From Thermohalobaculum sp039822785 (lineage in GTDB: Bacteria; Pseudomonadota; Alphaproteobacteria; Rhodobacterales; Rhodobacteraceae), in contig JBCBMO010000001.1 of assembly GCA_039822785.1 (NCBI GenBank), forward strand, positions 1-64,000: DNA of 64,000 nucleotides, in the 5' to 3' direction. Below the pieces are notes generated by a model. It was given only the letters and a program-made list of their open reading frames with translations. It was not told the DNA's origin and made no database searches. Below, one piece after another: positions 8,200 to 15,517 of this stretch (position 1 is its first letter; the number at the start of each line of letters is the position of its first letter). The position numbers and the translations under genes are program-made.

Positions 8200-10512
8200 A
8201 TGACATTCACGCTCAAACGCAAGGTCATCGGCGGCTTCGTCTGCGTCCTGCTGTTCTTGATCGTCATGGCCGCGTTGGCGCTGCATCAGATGGTGCAGTC
8301 CGAAAAGCGGCTGGAGCACATCGTTGAGGATGTCGGTGTGCAGCTCACGAAGGCAGAGCACATCAAGGAAGCCCTGCTTGCGCTACGCGGTCTGCTGACC
8401 GAGGCCATCGTGATCACCGACGTCGAGCGCATGGGGGCGGTCGAACAAGAGATCGACGTTGAGCGCAGGGACATGGCCGCGATCATCAAGAAGTATCACG
8501 CGGTCGCAACGCCGGAGGACCGGGCCCGGATGGCGGCGATGGAGGAGCCGACCGCCGTGTTTCTGGCACGTGTCGACGAGGCCCTCGCGCTGACGCTCCG
8601 CAACACCGACGAGGAAGCGAAGCGGCGTCTTCTTGGTCCCGGGCGCGAGGCGCTCGCAGAGGTGGAAGCGAAACTCGCGGCCATCGCCGATCGCGCCAAC
8701 GATTTCAGTTTCGATCGGACTGCTGAAATTCGGCTCAACGTCGCCCGGCTCGAGGGCGTTATCTACGCCGCTGCCCACAGCGGCAAGGAGATCCTCTTGG
8801 TTTCTGAGGCGGAGGAGAAGCAGCGCCTCGCCGAGAACTTCAAGACTGCGCTCGGGCAGGCCACCGATCTCATCGGCCGGTTGGATCTGTCGGTCGGCCG
8901 GGATCTGGCCGAGGAGATCGGCGCCCTGCGTGCGGCGTTGGACAGCTTCGTCGCGATCAACGATGAGGCCCTGGCCTTCAGCGCTCAGAACGGCAATCAA
9001 GCGGCCCTCGAGCTCGCGCTCGGGCCGGCGGCGCTGGCTGTCTCCGATGCGCTTCGGCGGGTCGATGCCATCATCGATGCCAAGATCGAGGCGATGGCGA
9101 CCGAATATGAGGTCGCCTCCGCAATGCAGATGACAGCCATGGTGCAGATTGGCGGCCTGGCGGCGGCGGGCATCGCCATCTCACTCGTGATCGGTGCGTT
9201 GGTGATCCGCAGCATCGCTCGCGGACTGGACGAAGCCCGCTCGGTCGCCGTCGCCGTTGCCCAGGGGCGCATGGAGCTCAATCTCGGCGAACGCCGGGCG
9301 GATGAGGTCGGGGCACTCCTGGATGCCATGGAAAGCATGACGCTGGGACTCCAGGAACTCTCTGCCATTGCGGAAGCCCTGTCCCGCGGCGACCTCACGG
9401 TCAGCGTGGCGCCGCGATCGGATGAGGACGACCTCGGGCATGCACTCTCCCGCATGGTGGCCCGGCTGCGTGAGGTCATCGACCAGGCAGCCGACAGTGC
9501 CGAGGGGGTCACGCGCGCAGCGGCCGCGCTCAACCATACGGCCGATCTGCTGAGCGATGGCGCCTCGCAGCAGGCCGCCGCGGCAGAAGAGGCCAGCGCG
9601 TCAATGGAGCAGATGACGGCGACGGTGCGCCAGACCGCCGACAATGCCCTGCAGACCGAGAAGATCGCAAGCCAGTCCGCGCATGATGCGGCAGAGAGCG
9701 GTGAAGCCGTCGGCGCTGCGGTTGCTGCGATGCGCCAGATAGCCGAGAAGACTGGGATCGTCCAGGAGATCGCGCGACAGACGGATCTGCTCGCGCTGAA
9801 CGCCGCGATCGAAGCAGCGCGCGCTGGGCCGCACGGCAAGGGCTTCGCTGTGGTTGCCTCGGAGGTGCGCAAACTCTCCGAACGCAGCCGTCAAGCTGCC
9901 GCGGAGATCAGCGACCTGTCGCGCGTCACGCTGGAGACCTCGGAGAAGGCCGGCACCATGCTGGAGGCTCTCGTCCCCAGCATGCGCCGCACGGCGGATC
10001 TGGTGCAGGAAATCTCCGCCGCAGCGCGGGAGCAGAACCTGGGCGCCGAGCAGATCAACGCTGCGATCAGGGACCTGGACGGCGTTATCCAGCGCAACGC
10101 CACTGCGGCGAGCGAGGCGGCCTCTTCCTCGGATCGGTTGGCCTCGCAGGCGGCCCGCCTCGAAAGCGTCATCGGTTTCTTCTCCCGCGCGGAAGGAACG
10201 ACGAGATCGGCGGATGCTACAGCACTGGTTCCGGCAGACGAGCCGAACGCAGGGGCAGCTTCGCCGAGCGCCGGGGCAACCACCGGCGAGCCGTTGCCTG
10301 AACACGATCCGCAACCCGTGCTGACCGCGCCGCCGCCCGCTGTCCGCCGCAATGAAGCCGCCGCGCCATCTGGAGGAAAGCCAACCCCTCCGGCGGCACG
10401 CCAGCTCGCCAGACCGGAGCAGGAGGTCATCGAGGGTGGCGAGGATCTCGGCGGGGTGGCGCTCGACCTGGGAGATCATGACACCTCTGACGCGGCCTTC
10501 GAACGGTTCTAG
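8200..10512 (+). CDS. Methyl-accepting chemotaxis protein with large periplasmic helical sensor and paired HAMP segments
   Basis: 770 residues. TM1 is at about 9-30 and TM2 at about 310-336. They enclose some 280 residues rich in Leu, Ala and Glu, a length that suits a two-bundle (HBM-like) ligand domain. Two HAMP-like repeats follow (VAQGRMELNLGERRADEVG and ALSRGDLTVSVAPRSDEDDLG), then a signalling domain with the hairpin tip near 520-563 (ARQTDLLALNAAIEAARAG). The C-terminal 90 residues are Pro/Ala-rich and end in AFERF, close to the tethering pentapeptide NWETF. A TTG six bases upstream is an alternative start. It is the only receptor in the locus and is flanked by two cheW genes. The ligand is unknown. 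Confidence 0.94.
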   Translation: MTFTLKRKVIGGFVCVLLFLIVMAALALHQMVQSEKRLEHIVEDVGVQLTKAEHIKEALLALRGLLTEAIVITDVERMGAVEQEIDVERRDMAAIIKKYHAVATPEDRARMAAMEEPTAVFLARVDEALALTLRNTDEEAKRRLLGPGREALAEVEAKLAAIADRANDFSFDRTAEIRLNVARLEGVIYAAAHSGKEILLVSEAEEKQRLAENFKTALGQATDLIGRLDLSVGRDLAEEIGALRAALDSFVAINDEALAFSAQNGNQAALELALGPAALAVSDALRRVDAIIDAKIEAMATEYEVASAMQMTAMVQIGGLAAAGIAISLVIGALVIRSIARGLDEARSVAVAVAQGRMELNLGERRADEVGALLDAMESMTLGLQELSAIAEALSRGDLTVSVAPRSDEDDLGHALSRMVARLREVIDQAADSAEGVTRAAAALNHTADLLSDGASQQAAAAEEASASMEQMTATVRQTADNALQTEKIASQSAHDAAESGEAVGAAVAAMRQIAEKTGIVQEIARQTDLLALNAAIEAARAGPHGKGFAVVASEVRKLSERSRQAAAEISDLSRVTLETSEKAGTMLEALVPSMRRTADLVQEISAAAREQNLGAEQINAAIRDLDGVIQRNATAASEAASSSDRLASQAARLESVIGFFSRAEGTTRSADATALVPADEPNAGAASPSAGATTGEPLPEHDPQPVLTAPPPAVRRNEAAAPSGGKPTPPAARQLARPEQEVIEGGEDLGGVALDLGDHDTSDAAFERF

Positions 10513-10595
10513 GAACAAGTGGCCCTTTCAGGGGACGTCGTCCCCGGGGAAACGATGGGGCGCCCGGTCCCCAAGCGCGCTCATGGAGACACCCG

Positions 10596-11237
10596 ATGCG
10601 TGAGACTGCCTTCGTCGATCAGGGACCAGCCGGGGCCCCGGGCGCCCGAAGTATGCTGATTGTGACGATCGGTGGTCAGGCCTTTGCCCTGCCCATCCAG
10701 CATGTGCGCCGCATCCTGGACCCGAAGCCGGTGGCCCCGCTGCCTGCCGGCTCCGCGCCGCTCTTCGGTCTCATCGATTTCGAGGGGCAGAGCGTCCCGA
10801 TCGGAGCCATAGACACCATCCTAGGGATCCCGAAGCTGGCCGATGGAGCACTTTCCGAAAGCGCGGTGGGCGCGCCCGAGCCTGAGGCGGAGCTTGCCGC
10901 AGCGTCCGGCGCAGTCACCTTGCCAGATGCCGCGTGGCAACCGGGCGATGTTCCAGCGCGCTTGCTGATCCTGGAAAGGCATGCCGGTGCACGCCCGGTG
11001 GCCATCACCGTCGAGCGGGTCGACGATGTGATCGACGCGCCTGAGACGGCGATCGAGGCCTTGCCGCAGGATGTCGTGGCTAGCGGCCCGCTCACGGGCG
11101 TGATCCGGCTCGACGGCGCTATCGCCCTCGTGCTCAGCGCCACTGCGCTCCTAGACCGTCTGACCGCACCGGGATCACCTGGCGAAGGAACCCCAGGCCC
11201 TGAGCCCACGATGCCCGCTGCGGATCACCACGCATGA
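10596..11237 (+). CDS. CheW-like coupling protein (second copy) with extra insert
   Basis: 213 residues. The CheW signature is clear at the start (VTIGGQAFALPIQHVRRILD) and end (LTGVIRLDGAIALVLSATALLDRL). The NxRG contact motif of the first copy is replaced by GLIDFEGQSVPIGAI. About 40 residues rich in Ala, Glu and Pro (roughly 90-130) interrupt the domain. The changed contact loop suggests it may couple a different receptor or modulate the array. It begins 83 bases after the MCP and overlaps cheR by ATGA. Confidence 0.85.
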   Translation: MRETAFVDQGPAGAPGARSMLIVTIGGQAFALPIQHVRRILDPKPVAPLPAGSAPLFGLIDFEGQSVPIGAIDTILGIPKLADGALSESAVGAPEPEAELAAASGAVTLPDAAWQPGDVPARLLILERHAGARPVAITVERVDDVIDAPETAIEALPQDVVASGPLTGVIRLDGAIALVLSATALLDRLTAPGSPGEGTPGPEPTMPAADHHA

Positions 11238-12175
11238 GCCGTCCCGCGCTAAGCGCCGGACACGCCGCCGAACAGACTGCGGGGCATGCTGTCGGCCATG
11301 CAATCGCGCCGGCGCAGGCAGCGCGGCTCGTTCGGATCGCGCACGAAGCCTCCGGCATCACCTTCGGGCCGGGCAAGATCGACTTTCTGCGCGGCCGCCT
11401 CACCCCCCGGCTCGAGGCCTTAGGCTGCCGCGATTTTGACGCCTACCTCAACCGTCTCGAAAGCGCAGAGGGGGAGACGGAACGCCAGCACCTCGTCGAA
11501 GCGTTGACGACGCATACGACCTCGTTTTTTCGCGAAAGTCGGCACTTCGACTGGCTCCGGACCGAAGGGCTAGCGGCCCTCATCTCCCGCGGGATCGGCG
11601 TCGAACGCGATCTCGTGCTCTGGAGTGCTGCCTGCTCGACCGGCGCCGAGCTTTGGACGGCGAGCATGTTGCTGGCCTCCACCGAGGTGCCGGGCGGTGC
11701 GCCGCTGGCATGGCAGGGGGTCGGCAGCGACATCTCCACCAAGATCCTGCGCCGCGCGAGCACGGCCATCTTCTCGGAGGAGGAGGTCGCGCGGATCCCC
11801 GAGGATCTACGCCGTCGGTTTCTGCTGCGCAGCCGCGCCGGCGGTGAGGGTGGGACTGCCGACTCTGACGGCGTGAACGTCCGGGCGTCGACCCGCGCAC
11901 GCTACAAGATCGTGCCGGAACTGCGGGCGCGATGTCGTCTGTTGCAGATGAACCTTCTGGCGCTCGAGGGCGCGCCACGGTTCACTGCGGACGTCGTCCT
12001 TCTGCGCAACGTCCTGATCTACTTCTCGCAGGAGGATCAGCACAAGGTCGCCTCGGCCGTCGCCGCGCGGCTGGCACCGGGCGGCTTTCTGCTGACCGGC
12101 CACGCCGAGCCGCTGCGCCAGACGGTCCCGGGCCTCCGCGCCGTCGATACCGCCATCTATACCAAGACCGGGTGA
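11234..12175 (+). CDS. cheR: Chemoreceptor glutamate methyltransferase CheR
   Basis: 313 residues. The N-terminal helical domain has FLRGRLTPRLEALG, HLVEALTTHTTSFFRESRHF follows, and the SAM-binding motif reads LWSAACSTGAELWTASMLL. Most CheR proteins have CSTGEEPYS, so the first acidic residue of that motif is Ala here while the second is kept. The C-terminal part has VVLLRNVLIYFS and LAPGGFLLTGHAE, both standard. It should methylate receptor glutamates with SAM in adaptation, opposite CheB, which follows three bases later. Confidence 0.94.
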   Translation: MSRPALSAGHAAEQTAGHAVGHAIAPAQAARLVRIAHEASGITFGPGKIDFLRGRLTPRLEALGCRDFDAYLNRLESAEGETERQHLVEALTTHTTSFFRESRHFDWLRTEGLAALISRGIGVERDLVLWSAACSTGAELWTASMLLASTEVPGGAPLAWQGVGSDISTKILRRASTAIFSEEEVARIPEDLRRRFLLRSRAGGEGGTADSDGVNVRASTRARYKIVPELRARCRLLQMNLLALEGAPRFTADVVLLRNVLIYFSQEDQHKVASAVAARLAPGGFLLTGHAEPLRQTVPGLRAVDTAIYTKTG

Positions 12176-12178
12176 TCC

Positions 12179-13300
12179 ATGACCGAGGAGCCAAAGCGCG
12201 CATCGCCACAAAGGACACCGCGGCCGCCCTATCGGGTGCTCGTCGTCGACGACAGCGCCGTCGTCCGCCAAACGCTTGAGGCGATCCTGTCGAACGACCC
12301 GGAGCTGCGGGTCATCGGCACAGCGGTCGATCCCTTCGAGGCAGCCCGCCTGATGCGCGCTGAGGCACCCGACGTGATTACGCTCGACGTTGAGATGCCG
12401 CGCATGGATGGCGTCACCTTCCTGCGCAAACTAATGGAGCAGCATCCCATCCCCGTCGTCATGTGCTCCACGCTGGTGGGGGCGGAGACCGAGACGCTCG
12501 CGGAGGTCCTGGCGGCCGGCGCCGTCGACATCGTCTGCAAGCCGCGCCTTGGCGTGCGCGACTTCCTCGAGGAGGAGGCGCAGCGCCTCTGCGACACGGT
12601 CAAGGCGGCGGCCCAGGCCCGGCTCGAACGCCTGCGCCCGGGGCCCGCGACCGGCGCGCGCACCGCCGCGCCAACAAAGCGCCCCGCCGGGGCCATGGCG
12701 CGCACCACGCAGGTGATCGTCGGCGTCGGCGCCTCGACCGGCGGCACGGAGGCGCTGCGCCAGTTCCTGGAGGCCTTGCCGCCGGACAGCCCGCCGGTCG
12801 TCATCGTCCAACACATGCCGGAGAAGTTCACTGCCGCCTTTGCGGCGCGGCTCGACGGGCTCTGCGCCGTCAGCGTCGCGGAGGCACGCCATGGCGACCG
12901 CTGCCTTGCCGGCCATGTCCTCATCGCGCCCGGCAATCGGCACATGCGCCTGACCCGCAGCGGCGCGACCTATACGGTGACCATCGACGACGGCCCACTC
13001 GTCAGCCGCCATCGCCCCTCGGTCGACGTTCTTTTCCACTCCATCGCCAGCGCCGCCGGGCGCAATGCCGTGGGCGTGATCATGACCGGCATGGGCGCCG
13101 ATGGCGCGGAGGGGCTGAAGGCGATGCGCGACGCGGGCGCCATGACCTTCGGCCAGGACGAAGCGAGCTGCGTGGTCTACGGCATGCCAAAGGAGGCCGT
13201 GCGCGTCGGCGCCGTGGTCGAGCAACTACCGCTCGCCGGGCTCGCGCCCGCCGTCCTCGACCACGTCACCGCGCGCGACGGCGCATCGGCAGGGCCCTAG
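12179..13300 (+). CDS. cheB: Chemoreceptor methylesterase/deamidase CheB
   Basis: 373 residues in two domains. The receiver domain spans about 19-135, with phospho-acceptor D70 in ITLDVEMPRMDG. After a linker the methylesterase domain shows the catalytic triad S186 (GASTGGTEA), H212 (VQHMPEKF) and D308 (MTGMGADGAEG). It removes receptor methyl groups and deamidates glutamines, activated by CheA phosphorylation. This is the last gene of the che operon. Its stop is four bases from the stop of the convergent HisD-family gene, leaving no room for a separate terminator. Confidence 0.96.
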   Translation: MTEEPKRASPQRTPRPPYRVLVVDDSAVVRQTLEAILSNDPELRVIGTAVDPFEAARLMRAEAPDVITLDVEMPRMDGVTFLRKLMEQHPIPVVMCSTLVGAETETLAEVLAAGAVDIVCKPRLGVRDFLEEEAQRLCDTVKAAAQARLERLRPGPATGARTAAPTKRPAGAMARTTQVIVGVGASTGGTEALRQFLEALPPDSPPVVIVQHMPEKFTAAFAARLDGLCAVSVAEARHGDRCLAGHVLIAPGNRHMRLTRSGATYTVTIDDGPLVSRHRPSVDVLFHSIASAAGRNAVGVIMTGMGADGAEGLKAMRDAGAMTFGQDEASCVVYGMPKEAVRVGAVVEQLPLAGLAPAVLDHVTARDGASAGP

Positions 13301-13304
13301 CCGC

Positions 13305-14612
13305 TCACTCGTAGCGCGCCTGGTCGACCACCTCGAAGTCCCAGTTGCGCCCAGCGTGGTACTTGCGCAGTCGCCAGTCGCAGGCACGGGCATGGCCGTC
13401 CATCCCTTCCATCCGACTGATGCGAGAGCCGACGGCGCTAAACGCGAGGTTTGCCTCGGCGGAAATCTCCTGCCAGGTCAGGATCTTGAGGAACTTCACG
13501 ACATTGAGCCCGCCGGTGTAGCGCCCCGCCCGGCGGGTCGGCAGGATGTGGTTGGTGCCGGAGCATTTGTCGCCATGCGTGACCGTGGCACCCTCGCCCA
13601 GGAACAGCGAGCCATAGTTGCGCAACCGCTCGCGCCACCAGGGCAGATCCTCGGCGATCACCTGCAGATGCTCGGGCGCATAGCGGTCGGACACCGCGGC
13701 CACGCCCTCGCGATCCTCGCACAGGATGATCTCGCCGTAATCGCGCCAGGCCGCCGTGACGACCTCGCCGCTCGGCATATCGGCGGCCAGGCGCGGCATG
13801 ATCCGCTCCACCGCCTCCGCCAGGGCACGCGAGGTGGTGTAGAGCCAGACCGGGGAGTTCGGGCCGTGCTCCGCCTGGCTGGCGAGGTCCACCGCGACGG
13901 TCATGGGATCGGCGGTCTCGTCGGCGATGATCGCGCTCTCGGTCGGGCCGGCGAAGACGTCGATCCCCACCTCGCCGAAAAGCTGGCGCTTGGCCTCGGC
14001 CACATAGGCGTTGCCGGGGCCGACCAGGATATCGGCGGGCGCCGCCCCGAACAGGCCGAAGGCCATGGCCGCAACGCCCTGCACGCCGCCCATCTCCAGG
14101 ATCAGATCGGCCCCAGCCAGGTCCATGGCATAGGCCACCTCCGGCGCGATCGAAGCACCCCGCGGAGGGGAGGCCGCGACCACGAACGGCACCCCTGCGA
14201 CCTTGGCCGTCGTCACGCTCATGAGGGCCGAGGCGACATGCGCATAACGCCCGCCCGGCACGTAGCAGCCAGCACAGTCCACCGGCACCAGCTTCTGACC
14301 CAGCACGACGCCGGGTTCGGTCTCCAGGTGAAAGTCGCGGATGCTCTCGCGCTGCGCCTCGGCGAAGCGCTTGATCTGGGTATGGGCGAAGCGGATATCG
14401 GCGGCGTCGGTGGCATTGACCTCGGCGATCAGCGCGGCCTTCTTCTCGGCCGACAGCACGATCTCGCCCTCCCAACCGTCCAGCCTGCGGGCATAGTCAC
14501 GGGCCGCGTCTTCGCCCTCGGTGCGCAGGCGCGCCAGCATGCCCTCCACGGTGTCGCGGATACGGCGATCCTCGGCCTCCTGGTCCTTCTGTGGCGTCTT
14601 GATGCGTTCCAT
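13305..14612 (-). CDS. hpsN: Histidinol-dehydrogenase-family NAD-dependent dehydrogenase, probably HpsN-like (sulfopropanediol 3-dehydrogenase)
   Basis: 435 residues, full HisD length. Zinc and catalytic motifs are kept: SQAEHGPNSPVW (Q and H), GPTESAII, YAPEHLQV, GDKCSGTNHILPT and GMDGHARACDWRLRKY. True HisD reads GDYASGTNH; the DKCSGTNH form and the lack of any his genes nearby point to the HpsN branch, which oxidises (R)-2,3-dihydroxypropanesulfonate to sulfolactate in marine alphaproteobacteria. The sulfonate link is supported by the taurine cluster 10 kb away. The start at 14612 has GGGAAGGG upstream. A non-sulfonate alcohol dehydrogenase role is possible, so the symbol is tentative. Confidence 0.7.
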   Translation of the reverse strand: MERIKTPQKDQEAEDRRIRDTVEGMLARLRTEGEDAARDYARRLDGWEGEIVLSAEKKAALIAEVNATDAADIRFAHTQIKRFAEAQRESIRDFHLETEPGVVLGQKLVPVDCAGCYVPGGRYAHVASALMSVTTAKVAGVPFVVAASPPRGASIAPEVAYAMDLAGADLILEMGGVQGVAAMAFGLFGAAPADILVGPGNAYVAEAKRQLFGEVGIDVFAGPTESAIIADETADPMTVAVDLASQAEHGPNSPVWLYTTSRALAEAVERIMPRLAADMPSGEVVTAAWRDYGEIILCEDREGVAAVSDRYAPEHLQVIAEDLPWWRERLRNYGSLFLGEGATVTHGDKCSGTNHILPTRRAGRYTGGLNVVKFLKILTWQEISAEANLAFSAVGSRISRMEGMDGHARACDWRLRKYHAGRNWDFEVVDQARYE

Positions 14613-14701
14613 GGTGCGGCCCTTCCCCGTGCGTGTCCTGCGGGGCATCGTGATCCATCGCGACGTCGGGCGCCATGCCCGGGGCGTGCCACGAGACGGG
14701 A

Positions 14702-15463
14702 ATGACGACGATGATGACTTCGATGCTCTTCGACCTGTCGGGTCGGGTGGCTTTGGTGACTGGCGCCGGAAGCGGGATCGGCCGCGCCATGGCGCAGGCG
14801 CTCTCCGACGCCGGCGCGGCGGTGGTGCTGGTCGGCCGGCGGGCAGGGGCCCTGGCGGAGACCCTTGGCGAGCGCCGTGGCGCCTCTCTGCCGGTCGATA
14901 TCACCCTCCCCGCGGCGCCCAACGCCCTGCGCGATGCCTGCTTCGAGATCGACCTGGTGCCCGATGTTCTGGTGAACGCCGCAGGCATCAACCGGCGTGA
15001 GCCCGCCGATCTCGTGACCGAGGAGGGGTGGGACGAGACCATCGCGCTCAACCTGACGGCGCCCTTCCGTGTGGCACAGGCCTTGGTCCCGGCCATGCGG
15101 GAGAGGGGATGGGGCCGGATCATCAACATCGCCTCGCTGCAGTCCGAGCGGGCTTTTGCGAACGGCATCGCCTATGGCGCGTCCAAGGCCGGGGTGGCGC
15201 AGCTCACCCGCGCCATGGCGGAAGCCTGGTCGCGCGATGGGATCAACGCGAACGCCCTGGCGCCGGGGTTTTTCCCCACCGACCTCACCGCCCCGGTCTT
15301 CGACGACCCGGGCCTTGCCGCCCGCAACGCGGCGCAGACGGCGATCGGGCGCAATGGCGAGATGGCGGATCTCACCGGCCCAACGGTCTTTCTGGCCTCC
15401 GAGGCCAGCCGCTACATCACCGGCCAGCTCCTCTATGTGGACGGCGGCTTTACGGCCAAGTGA
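14702..15463 (+). CDS. Short-chain dehydrogenase/reductase
   Basis: 253 residues. Cofactor motif TGAGSGIG, NAAG strand motif (VLVNAAGIN), catalytic Ser in IASLQSE, YxxxK in AYGASKAG and the C-terminal GQLLYVDGGF are all present, so a classical active NAD(P)-dependent SDR is expected. Arg at the end of strand 2 (VGRR) suggests NADP may be accepted. It is divergent from the HisD-family gene and 89 bases from its start. In DHPS-using roseobacters an SDR accompanies hpsN to interconvert DHPS enantiomers, so a partner role is plausible but unproven. Several in-frame ATGs lie close together; 14702 is a best guess and the protein could start up to 21 bases later. Confidence 0.82.
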   Translation: MTTMMTSMLFDLSGRVALVTGAGSGIGRAMAQALSDAGAAVVLVGRRAGALAETLGERRGASLPVDITLPAAPNALRDACFEIDLVPDVLVNAAGINRREPADLVTEEGWDETIALNLTAPFRVAQALVPAMRERGWGRIINIASLQSERAFANGIAYGASKAGVAQLTRAMAEAWSRDGINANALAPGFFPTDLTAPVFDDPGLAARNAAQTAIGRNGEMADLTGPTVFLASEASRYITGQLLYVDGGFTAK

Positions 15464-15514
15464 CGAGGCGCATCCGCGCCGGCGACGTGACGAGGCGCAT
15501 CTACTCCGGCGACG
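15461..15514. repeat. 27-base tandem repeat, two copies plus a degenerate third
   Basis: A 27-base unit beginning TGACGAGGCGCAT and ending CCGGCGACG occurs at 15461-15487 and 15488-15514. A third, diverged copy starts TGATCAGGCGCGCAT at 15515. The first copy contains the SDR stop codon and the third contains the stop of the convergent FAD-GcvT gene, so the repeat lies exactly between two converging gene ends. Confidence 0.85.
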
Positions 15515-15517
15515 TGA

